NCBI RefSeq assembly: GCF_900111005.1
Contig: NZ_FOFV01000028.1
Location: forward strand, 67,126-131,125
Reading direction: 5' to 3'
DNA length: 64,000 nt
From: Lentzea albida
GTDB lineage: Bacteria > Actinomycetota > Actinomycetes > Mycobacteriales > Pseudonocardiaceae
This document shows, in pieces, positions 19,828-26,206 of this stretch. A program made the position numbers and the translations under genes. The notes beneath the pieces are model-generated. The model made no database searches. It was not told where the DNA came from and saw only the letters and a program-made list of their open reading frames with translations. Position 1 is the stretch's first letter; each line of letters begins with the position of its first letter.

Positions 19828-20739
19828 TCACTTCCACGCGGTCTTGGGCGTGACGGCCACGACGCGGAGGTTCCGGGTGGTGCAGTCGAGCCGGTGGAAC
19901 AACAGATCGGGCCCGGTGATGTACGCGGTCGACACCCCGCGGCCGGTCAGGGTGCCGACCACCGCCGGCCAGTCGATGGGCTGGTCGAACGTCTCCAGCA
20001 CCATCCGCCGGACCCCCGCGGCCGAACCGACGAGCCTGCCGTCCTGATCGGCGACCACGGGCACGCGGGGATCGGCGAACTCGTAGCGGCTCACGACCTC
20101 GGCCTCGGCCTTCTGGCGCAGAGGAGCGAACCGCCTGGCGTGGACCGGTGGGCGCATGGTGCGCATGGAGTACCCGCCCGCGGCGCGGACCGACGAGATG
20201 ACCTCGTCCAGCAACGACGCGCGCAGCGACACCAGGTACCCACCGCGGTCCAGCGTGCCCGACACCTCGATCCACTCGTCCCGTTCGGTGAGCTCCGCGA
20301 GCAGCGCGTGGAACGGCTCGTCCGGCACGTGCACGAAGCAGTGCGTCACCAACTCCTCCGGCTCCGAGGCGAAGTACTCCCGTTCACAGCGGGCGAGTTC
20401 GATGGTCATCCGCACGGCGTCGGCGAAGCCCAGAGCACCGGTGTACACCGCGAGCGGCCGCTGTCCGAGGCTCGGGCCGGCGCAGAAGTCCGGTTTCACG
20501 CCCAGTTCGCGCTCGGCCCGATCAGCGAGCGCCAGACAGCACACCAGGAACGCGATCTGGGAGAAGTCCCCGTACTGGTCGCCCTCGGCGCGGAACCCGG
20601 CGAGCAACGACCCGCCCAGCACCCCGTCGGCTTCCTCCGTGCGCTCCCGCGCGTACCGGTCCAGGACGAGGAACCGGCCGATGTCGGCGAAACCCGCCGC
20701 TCCCATCCCCGGGAAGACCAGCGCGATGCCCTCGGTCAT
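19828..20739 (-). CDS. Discrete acyltransferase, probable starter-acyl-CoA:loading-ACP transferase
   Basis: A 303-residue stand-alone AT of the FabD/PKS-AT fold. It opens with LVFPGMGA, where extender ATs have FPGQGA. The nucleophile is Ser90 in GPSLGQ (usual GHSxG, so His is replaced by Pro), and the probable catalytic His200 lies in PPVHARR. It lacks the Arg-containing and HAFH/YASH signatures for malonyl or methylmalonyl, arguing against an extender substrate. The ATG at 20739 overlaps the ligase stop (ATGA), so the two genes are translationally coupled; a 692-codon in-frame reading through the ligase region is spurious. Role inferred: moving the activated starter (4-guanidinobutyryl or similar) onto the bare loading ACP of the PKS at 1-17002, as in marginolactone and macrolactam systems. 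Confidence 0.82.
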   Translation of the reverse strand: MTEGIALVFPGMGAAGFADIGRFLVLDRYARERTEEADGVLGGSLLAGFRAEGDQYGDFSQIAFLVCCLALADRAERELGVKPDFCAGPSLGQRPLAVYTGALGFADAVRMTIELARCEREYFASEPEELVTHCFVHVPDEPFHALLAELTERDEWIEVSGTLDRGGYLVSLRASLLDEVISSVRAAGGYSMRTMRPPVHARRFAPLRQKAEAEVVSRYEFADPRVPVVADQDGRLVGSAAGVRRMVLETFDQPIDWPAVVGTLTGRGVSTAYITGPDLLFHRLDCTTRNLRVVAVTPKTAWK

Positions 20740-22160
20740 GACGCGACGCTCGCGCCTTCCAGCGCCATCTCCTCGAGGCGCTTGCCGTCCGGTTTCCCGT
20801 TGCGGTTGAGCGGGAAGTTCTTGACGACGACCACCCGGTTCGGCTGTTCGTACGCGGGCAACACCGGCATGAACTGCTCCTTCCAGTACGACGCCGGCCG
20901 GTTCTGGTCGTCCTCGACGAACGCGACGAGGAAGCTTCCGAGGCGGTCGTCGGGCAGTGCGACGACCTTCGCCGAGCACCCGGCCGCACCGATCTTGCGT
21001 TCGATCATGTCCGGGTAGAGCGTGTGCCCCATGCGGTGCACCGCCCGTTTGCGGCCGAGCACGTGGAGGTTGCCCGCTTGGTCGAGGAAACCGAAGTCCC
21101 CGCTGGCGAACCACCCCGGTTCGACCGGATCGAGCACGCCGTTCTCGTCGAGGTAGCCCGTCATCAGGTCCGGCGTGCGGACCATGATCTCGCCGGTGAC
21201 GCCCGCGGGAACCTCGGCTCCGTCGTCGTCCACGACGGACAGGTCGACGCCGCGCACGGCAGGCCCGCAGGCGACCGGGTTGCCGACCGACGCGAACGAC
21301 ACGTTGCCCATCTCGGTGCTGCCGTAGCTGTCGAGCAGCGGCATGCCGAACTCCTCGACGTACTGGTCCACCAGACCTGGGTACAGCGGAGCCGCACCGA
21401 CGCACAACATCCGCGCCGATGCGACGACGGTGCGCAGTGCGGGCCGCGTCCGGACGATGTTGACCATGCTGCGGTACGTGGCGGGAGTGGCGTCGAAGAC
21501 GGTCGCACCGCACAGGCCCGCCATGCGCAGGGCGTGGTCCAGCCTGCGGTAGGGAGCGACCACCAGGGAGCACCTGGCCAGCCAGGCGATCAGCACCATG
21601 GACAGCCCGTACTGGTGCGAGAAGGGCAGCAACGGCACGAGCACGTCGGTGCCGACGTGCCCGACCAGGTCGATGTTGCGCCGCAGGTTCGCGAGGAACG
21701 ACGCTCCCGTCTTGACGACCAGCTTCGGTGTTCCCGTGGATCCCGACGAGCACATCAGCAGGCCGTCCGGCAGCTCGCACCAGGTTCGGACGTCCAGGTC
21801 CACCTCGTCGCGCACGGCGCGTCCCGCGGCGGCCAGCTGCAGCTGGTAGATCGTCAGGACGGCGACCGCCGTCTCCGGCACCACCGCGTCCTCGTCGGCG
21901 ACGCACAGCACCACGCGCGCCTGACCGATCACCCGCTCGGTCACCTCGGCGGGCTCGTTGTGGTCGAGCAGCACGATCGACGCGCCCGCGTGCATCAGAG
22001 CCAGCAGCACGGTGACGTAGCCGACCGAGTTCTGCGCCTTGAACAGGACGCGGTCGCCCCGGTGGAGCCCTCGTTCACCGAGTTCGGCAGCGATGCGCAC
22101 TGCGTCCTGCTCGAGGTCCTCCAACGTGCGGACGGTGTCCGCACCGCAGATCTTCGCCAT
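20736..22160 (-). CDS. Acyl-CoA ligase (AMP-forming), probable starter-acid activating enzyme
   Basis: A 474-residue member of the ANL adenylate-forming superfamily, somewhat shorter than typical acyl-CoA synthetases. Motifs: A3 SSGSTGTPK at 138-146, A5 YGSTE at 279-283, A7 GWFASGD with Asp355, and A10 NRNGK with the catalytic Lys456. No carrier domain is attached. The ATG at 22160 is chosen because AAGGAAGG lies just upstream; an ATG 33 bp earlier is possible but poorly supported. The gene is coupled by a 4-bp ATGA overlap to the acyltransferase. It should activate the acid made by the monooxygenase/amidase pair as acyl-AMP and then the CoA (or ACP) thioester. The PheA-type specificity residues are not informative enough here to name the acid. 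Its promoter lies in the 250-bp divergent gap with the glycosyltransferase gene. Confidence 0.86.
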   Translation of the reverse strand: MAKICGADTVRTLEDLEQDAVRIAAELGERGLHRGDRVLFKAQNSVGYVTVLLALMHAGASIVLLDHNEPAEVTERVIGQARVVLCVADEDAVVPETAVAVLTIYQLQLAAAGRAVRDEVDLDVRTWCELPDGLLMCSSGSTGTPKLVVKTGASFLANLRRNIDLVGHVGTDVLVPLLPFSHQYGLSMVLIAWLARCSLVVAPYRRLDHALRMAGLCGATVFDATPATYRSMVNIVRTRPALRTVVASARMLCVGAAPLYPGLVDQYVEEFGMPLLDSYGSTEMGNVSFASVGNPVACGPAVRGVDLSVVDDDGAEVPAGVTGEIMVRTPDLMTGYLDENGVLDPVEPGWFASGDFGFLDQAGNLHVLGRKRAVHRMGHTLYPDMIERKIGAAGCSAKVVALPDDRLGSFLVAFVEDDQNRPASYWKEQFMPVLPAYEQPNRVVVVKNFPLNRNGKPDGKRLEEMALEGASVAS

Positions 22161-22285
22161 CTCAGGACCTTCCTTCGACTTCCGCCCTGGCACGTTCGGT
22201 TTCTCGAAGCAGGGCCAGTGTCATCTCCCAGCACGAGGGAATTCACTCGAAAGTGGATGATCGACCGCCGGGCGCGGCCGGAACA

Positions 22286-22301
22286 CTAGGGGTTTCTCTC
22301 G
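22286..22301. promoter_or_regulatory. Second PAS-LuxR (PimM-type) operator-like site between divergent genes
   Basis: Plus strand CTAGGGGTTTCTCTCG; 13 of 16 positions fit the recalled PimM consensus CTVGGGAWWTCCCBAG, and the CTAGGGG core is identical to the site at 17070-17085. It lies 110 bp before the glycosyltransferase start and 126 bp before the ligase start, so it could serve either or both divergent promoters. I could not identify a convincing -10 box on the plus side. Confidence 0.42.
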
Positions 22302-22315
22302 AGGTCGCCCGCCAC

Positions 22316-22381
22316 CCGGGACAGCCGCGGACCTGGTCGGCGACGATGCCGGGACTGTCCCGGTGTCTCCAGGACTCCTGG
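22316..22381. repeat. Stacked inverted repeats in the glycosyltransferase 5' leader
   Basis: CCGGGACAG at 22316-22324 is the exact inverse of CTGTCCCGG at 22355-22363. The second arm sits in a tight palindrome, GGGAC-T-GTCCC at 22351-22361. A further palindrome, CCAGGA-C-TCCTGG, follows at 22369-22381. Together they lie between the candidate operator and the glycosyltransferase ribosome site. They could be a repressor operator or a leader hairpin; in GC-rich DNA chance is also possible. Confidence 0.4.
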
Positions 22382-22410
22382 CGGCCCCCACCTGGTGGAG
22401 AGTGTTGTTC

Positions 22411-23823
22411 ATGGCGTCGACCCGGCGACCCGTCCTGTTCGTCAGCTATCCGGAGAGCGGACTGATCAATCCTTTGCTCGTGCTGGCAGGGGAACTGGCG
22501 CGCAGGGGCGTCCCCGACCTCCACTTCGCGACGGACGAGAACCGGCGGGCGGAGGTGGAAGCGCTTTCCGCTGCCTCGCCCGTCTCGTTCGTGTCGCTGG
22601 GCGAGGTCGACTCCGAGATGTCCGCGACCTCGTGGGAGGACGAGGTCTACCGCGCGGTCACCCAGAAGTCGAAGTCGAAGGCGAACCAGGCGGTGATCCG
22701 CCAGACCTTCCGGCCCCGCGGCCGGATGGAGAAGTACGCGAGGCTCAAGGCGGCCGCCGAGTCGATCGGCCCGGCGCTGATGGTGGTGGACAGCATCAGC
22801 CAGTTCGGCTGCGAGCTGGCCATCACCACCGGCACCCCTTTCGTGCTCGGGGTTCCCTTCCTGCCGAGCAACGTGCTGACGACCCGCACCCACCTGGGCA
22901 CGTCGCGCACGCCGAAGGACTTCCCGGTCCCGCACTCCGGACTTCCCTACCCGATGAACCGCCGTCAGCGGCTGGCCAACCACCTGATGAAGATCAGGAC
23001 CCTGCTGCCGTTCCTGACGCCGTCGATGCGGAAGGTCGTGGAGGAGGACGCCGAGCTCCGCCGGCGGCACGGCATCGCACCGGCGGCCAAGGGCGAGATG
23101 GCACGGATCGACCAGGCCGAACTGGTGCTCTGCTACTCGATTCCCGAGATGGACTACCCCTTCTCGCTGCCGGAGAAGATGCGCACCGTCGGCGCCCTCG
23201 TCCCGCCCCTGCCGCAGGCGCCGGGAGACCACGAACTCACCCGGTGGCTCGACTCACAGGACTCCGTGGTGTACCTCGGCTTCGGCACGATCACCCGGTT
23301 GACCCGCGAGCAGGTCGCATCACTCGTGGCGGTGGTCCGGCGAATGCACCGGCACCAGTTCCTCTGGAAGCTCCCCCTCGAGCAGCAGCACCTGCTGCCC
23401 CCGGACGACCGGCTCCCGGAGAACCTCCGGATCGAAGCCTGGGTGCCGTCCCAGCTCGACGTGCTGGCCCACCGGAACGTGCGGCTCTTCTTCACCCACG
23501 CGGGCAGCAACGGTGTCCACGAGGGTCTGTACTTCGGCACACCACTCGTCACACGACCGCTGTGGATGGACTGCCACGACCTCGCGGTCCGCGTCCAGGA
23601 CCTCGGCCTCGGTCTCACCCTGGACCAGCCGGAGACGATCGACACCGACGACGTGACCGACAAACTGACCAGGGTGCTCGGCGATGACTCCTTCCGCAGG
23701 CGCGCCGAGCTGATCGGCCGGCTCCAGCGGGCCGCGGGCGGGCGGGTCACGGCCGCCGACCTCTTGCTGGACCTCCCCGCCCTCACCTCCGCCCGTCCCC
23801 CGCGGCGGAGCACTGCTTCCTGA
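22411..23823 (+). CDS. GT1-family glycosyltransferase, probable mycosaminyl (aminodeoxysugar) transferase of the NysDI/AmphDI type
   Basis: A 470-residue GT-B fold enzyme. The ATG at 22411 is preceded by GGTGGAGAG; a GTG start 48 bp upstream lacks a ribosome site. The N-terminus, RPVLFVSYPESGLINPLLVL, is the acceptor-side block I associate with polyene transferases NysDI, AmphDI and PimK. The donor-binding C-terminal part has FFTHAGSNGVHEG with LYFGTPLV shortly after and PLWMDCHD at about residues 360-393, a PSPG-like motif in which Asp-Cys replaces the usual Asp-Gln. It is followed after 11 bp by the sugar aminotransferase gene and then by the P450, so the three form one operon. Likely reaction: transfer of GDP-mycosamine (or perosamine) to a hydroxyl of the macrolactone. 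Sugar identity is inferred from the neighbour. Confidence 0.85.
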   Translation: MASTRRPVLFVSYPESGLINPLLVLAGELARRGVPDLHFATDENRRAEVEALSAASPVSFVSLGEVDSEMSATSWEDEVYRAVTQKSKSKANQAVIRQTFRPRGRMEKYARLKAAAESIGPALMVVDSISQFGCELAITTGTPFVLGVPFLPSNVLTTRTHLGTSRTPKDFPVPHSGLPYPMNRRQRLANHLMKIRTLLPFLTPSMRKVVEEDAELRRRHGIAPAAKGEMARIDQAELVLCYSIPEMDYPFSLPEKMRTVGALVPPLPQAPGDHELTRWLDSQDSVVYLGFGTITRLTREQVASLVAVVRRMHRHQFLWKLPLEQQHLLPPDDRLPENLRIEAWVPSQLDVLAHRNVRLFFTHAGSNGVHEGLYFGTPLVTRPLWMDCHDLAVRVQDLGLGLTLDQPETIDTDDVTDKLTRVLGDDSFRRRAELIGRLQRAAGGRVTAADLLLDLPALTSARPPRRSTAS

Positions 23824-23834
23824 GATGAGGACAC

Positions 23835-24896
23835 ATGACGTTCAAGTACCCGGTCTCGCAGCCCTGGCTCGGAGGGCGTGAGCGCGAGTACGTCTTCAAG
23901 GCGGTCGACGCGGGCTGGATCTCGTCGCAGGGTTCCTACGTCGCCATGTTCGAACAGGCCTTCGCGGACTACAACGACATCGCGCACGGCGTCGCCTGTT
24001 CGTCCGGTACCGCGGCGCTCACCCTGGCGTTGCGAGCGCTCGGCGTCGGTCCCGGGGACGAGGTGATCGTCCCGGAGTTCACCATGATCGCGACCGCGTG
24101 GGCGGTCACCTACACCGGTGCGACACCGGTCTTCGTGGACTGCGGCAACGACTTGAACATAGACGTCACCCGGATCGAGGAGAAGATCACCAGCCGCACC
24201 AAGGTGATCATGCCGGTCCACGTCTACGGCCGCCGGTGCGACATGGACGCGATCATGAGCATCGCCCGCGACTACGGCGTGCGGGTGGTGGAGGACTCCG
24301 CCGAGGCGCACGGTGTACTGCCGGTCGCTGACATCGCCTGCTTCTCCCTGTACGCCAACAAGATCATCACCTCCGGCGAGGGCGGCATCGCGATCACCGA
24401 CGACCCGGTGCTGGCCGGGCAGATGAGACACCTGCGGGCCATGGCGTTCAGCGACGACCACAGCTTCCTGCACAAGAAGCTGGCCTACAACTTCCGGATG
24501 ACGAACATGCAGGCGGCGGTCGCACTGGCCCAGGTCGAGCGGCTGCCGGAGATCCTCGCCGGACGTCGCGACATCGAACAGCGCTACGACGCGGGCCTGA
24601 CGGGCGTGCGAGGCGTGACGCTGATGCCGCCGCGGGACGTGCTCTGGATGTACGACATCCGCGCCGAACGCCGCGACGAGCTCCGCGCCTTCCTCACGCG
24701 GAACGGCATCGAGACGAGGGTGTTCTTCAAGCCGATGAGCAGGCAACCGGGGTACTTCGACCCGGACTGGTGGACGCTCAACGCGAACCGGTTCAGCGAG
24801 GACGGCCTGTACCTGCCGACCTACGGCGAGCTCACCGAGGCCGACCAGGACCACATCGTCGGCAAGGTCCGGGAGTTCTACGAGAAGGGTGAGTGA
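23835..24896 (+). CDS. DegT/DnrJ/EryC1/StrS PLP aminotransferase, probable GDP-mycosamine (NysDII-like) or perosamine synthase
   Basis: A 353-residue sugar aminotransferase. It begins PVSQPWLGGRE and has WISSQGSYV, closely patterned on GDP-perosamine synthase PerA (WISS-G-Y). Cofactor residues: the SSGTAA loop at 56-61, Asp154 in VVEDSAEAHG, and the PLP lysine Lys176 in YANKIITSGEGG. The loop between AEAHG and the PLP lysine is about eight residues shorter than in PerA as I recall it. Polyene clusters use such an enzyme (NysDII/AmphDII) to aminate a GDP-keto-6-deoxymannose to mycosamine; perosamine is the main alternative. The upstream GDP-mannose 4,6-dehydratase is not in this window. The start is 11 bp after the glycosyltransferase stop, and the P450 start follows 3 bp after its own stop. 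Confidence 0.86.
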   Translation: MTFKYPVSQPWLGGREREYVFKAVDAGWISSQGSYVAMFEQAFADYNDIAHGVACSSGTAALTLALRALGVGPGDEVIVPEFTMIATAWAVTYTGATPVFVDCGNDLNIDVTRIEEKITSRTKVIMPVHVYGRRCDMDAIMSIARDYGVRVVEDSAEAHGVLPVADIACFSLYANKIITSGEGGIAITDDPVLAGQMRHLRAMAFSDDHSFLHKKLAYNFRMTNMQAAVALAQVERLPEILAGRRDIEQRYDAGLTGVRGVTLMPPRDVLWMYDIRAERRDELRAFLTRNGIETRVFFKPMSRQPGYFDPDWWTLNANRFSEDGLYLPTYGELTEADQDHIVGKVREFYEKGE

Positions 24897-24899
24897 GCG

Positions 24900-26033
24900 T
24901 TGTCCGCACCGAACTTCCCGCCGCCGGACTACGCGCGGTTCCGGGAGCAGCCCGGTCTCACCCGGATCACCTTGCCGGGCGGTGCCCCGGTCTGGCTCAT
25001 CTCCCGGCACGAGGACGTGAAGGCGGTCCTCACCGACCCCAGGATCAGCTCCAACCCGGCGCATCCCGGTTTCCCCAACCCCGGCCGTACCGGCGGCGTG
25101 CCGTCGCAGTCCGACGTGCCGGGGTGGTTCGTCGGCCTGGACGCTCCCGAGCACACCAGGTTCCGCAAAACGCTCCTGCCCGAGTTCACCGTGCGGCGGA
25201 TCAAGGAGATGCGGCCGTCGATCCAGCGCATCGTCGACGGCCTGATCGACTCGATGCTCGCCGCGGGCGGCACCGCGGACCTCGTCAGCGCGTTCGCCCT
25301 CCCGGTGCCCTCGCTGGTGATCACCGACTTGCTCGGGGTCCCCTACGCCGACCACGAGTTCTTCGAGGCGAAGACGCGCACGCTCGTCACCATCTCGTCG
25401 TCCGACGAGGAACGGGACGCCGCCGGCAAGGAGATCCTGCGCTACCTCGGCCGGCTGATCACCGTCAAGCGCAAGCGGCCCGGAGACGACCTCACGACAA
25501 GGCTGATCCACGCCGGCACGATCACGCCGGAGGAACTGGCCGGCGTCACGATGCTGCTGCTGATCGCCGGGCACGAGACGACGGCCAACAACATCGCCCT
25601 CGGGGTCGTGACGCTGCTGGCCAACCCGCGGTGGATCGGTGACGACCGGGTCACGGAGGAGCTCCTGCGGCTGCACTCCGTCGCCGACATCGTGGCGTTG
25701 CGCACCGCCGTCGAGGACGTGGAGATCGCCGGTCAGCTGATCAAGGCGGGCGAGGGAGTCATCCCGCTGCTCGCGGGGGCCAACCACGACCCAGGCGCAT
25801 TCTCCTGCCCGGCGGAGTTCAAACCGGACAGGGCGGAGCGCCACCACGTCGCGTTCGGCCACGGCGCCCACCTGTGCCTGGGCCACAACCTCGTGCGCGC
25901 CGAGATGGAGATCGCCTTCCGGTCGCTGTTCGAACGGATTCCGTCCCTGCGGCTCGCCGTCCCCGTCGAGGAACTCCCGTTCAAGTACGACCGCGTCCTC
26001 TTCGGACTGCACGCCCTGCCGGTCAGCTGGTAG
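24900..26033 (+). CDS. Cytochrome P450, CYP105-like; probable methyl-to-carboxyl oxidase of the NysN/AmphN/PimG type
   Basis: A 377-residue soluble bacterial class I P450. Landmarks: I-helix AGHETT at 223-228, ExxR as E254-R257, and heme loop FGHGAHLCLG with Cys326 as the thiolate ligand. The substrate-recognition front (PVWLISRHEDV, PRISSNPAHPGFPN) has the CYP105 pattern, unlike the CYP161 ring epoxidases/hydroxylases PimD, NysL and AmphL. The start is an unusual TTG at 24900, chosen because GAGAAGGG lies about 10 nt upstream and no ATG or GTG is in frame nearby; it lies 3 bp after the aminotransferase stop. In amphotericin-type polyenes this subfamily oxidises the methyl branch set by the single methylmalonyl polyol module to a carboxylate, and such a module is present at 55770-60241. 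No ferredoxin gene adjoins it, unlike NysM/AmphM neighbourhoods. Confidence 0.85.
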   Translation: MSAPNFPPPDYARFREQPGLTRITLPGGAPVWLISRHEDVKAVLTDPRISSNPAHPGFPNPGRTGGVPSQSDVPGWFVGLDAPEHTRFRKTLLPEFTVRRIKEMRPSIQRIVDGLIDSMLAAGGTADLVSAFALPVPSLVITDLLGVPYADHEFFEAKTRTLVTISSSDEERDAAGKEILRYLGRLITVKRKRPGDDLTTRLIHAGTITPEELAGVTMLLLIAGHETTANNIALGVVTLLANPRWIGDDRVTEELLRLHSVADIVALRTAVEDVEIAGQLIKAGEGVIPLLAGANHDPGAFSCPAEFKPDRAERHHVAFGHGAHLCLGHNLVRAEMEIAFRSLFERIPSLRLAVPVEELPFKYDRVLFGLHALPVSW

Positions 26034-26051
26034 TCCTCACCGGAAGGAACG

Positions 26052-26097
26052 CGAGAAGAGGCCAGGGCCGGGAATTTTCGGCCCTGGCCTCTTCTCG
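26052..26097. terminator. Strong intrinsic terminator after the P450 gene
   Basis: A perfect 18-bp stem (GAGAAGAGGCCAGGGCCG against its exact complement, extendable by one C-G pair) closes an 8-nt loop containing TTTT. It begins 18 bp after the P450 stop codon. The stem is symmetrical, so it could also stop minus-strand transcripts. Confidence 0.88.
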
Positions 26098-26133
26098 TGC
26101 AGTCACCAGGCCGTCGCGTGGAGCAGTCCGAAC

Positions 26134-26175
26134 GTGGCCGGGGCCGTCCACTACCTCGTGGACGCCCCCGGCCAC
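26134..26175. terminator. Second hairpin, terminator-like, downstream of the terminal PKS gene
   Basis: GTGGCCGGGGCCGTCC at 26134-26149 pairs with 26160-26175 over 16 bp with a single mismatch, around a 10-nt loop. It lies about 31 bp beyond the stop of the minus-strand PKS gene. Together with the hairpin at 26052-26097 it insulates two convergent operons in a 173-bp gap. Confidence 0.75.
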
Positions 26176-26206
26176 GGCCCGCCCCACTCGCGGTGGGCCC
26201 GGCGAA

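Noticed and set aside
19828..21906. Single 692-codon minus-strand reading that would fuse the acyltransferase to extra N-terminal sequence
   Set aside because: The extra N-terminal part is the wrong frame of the ligase gene. The ATG at 20739, overlapping the ligase stop, gives a complete 303-residue AT.
17218..22160. Beta-amino-acid starter of a macrolactam (vicenistatin/hitachimycin type)
   Set aside because: The bare loading ACP and discrete AT would fit, but there is no aminomutase, second adenylation enzyme for an aminoacyl cap, or cap-removing peptidase, and the monooxygenase/amidase pair has no role there. Not fully excluded without the flanks.
24893..25642. GTG-started plus-strand frame overlapping the P450 gene
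   Set aside because: Different frame from the heme and I-helix motifs; its translation is Arg-rich without domains.
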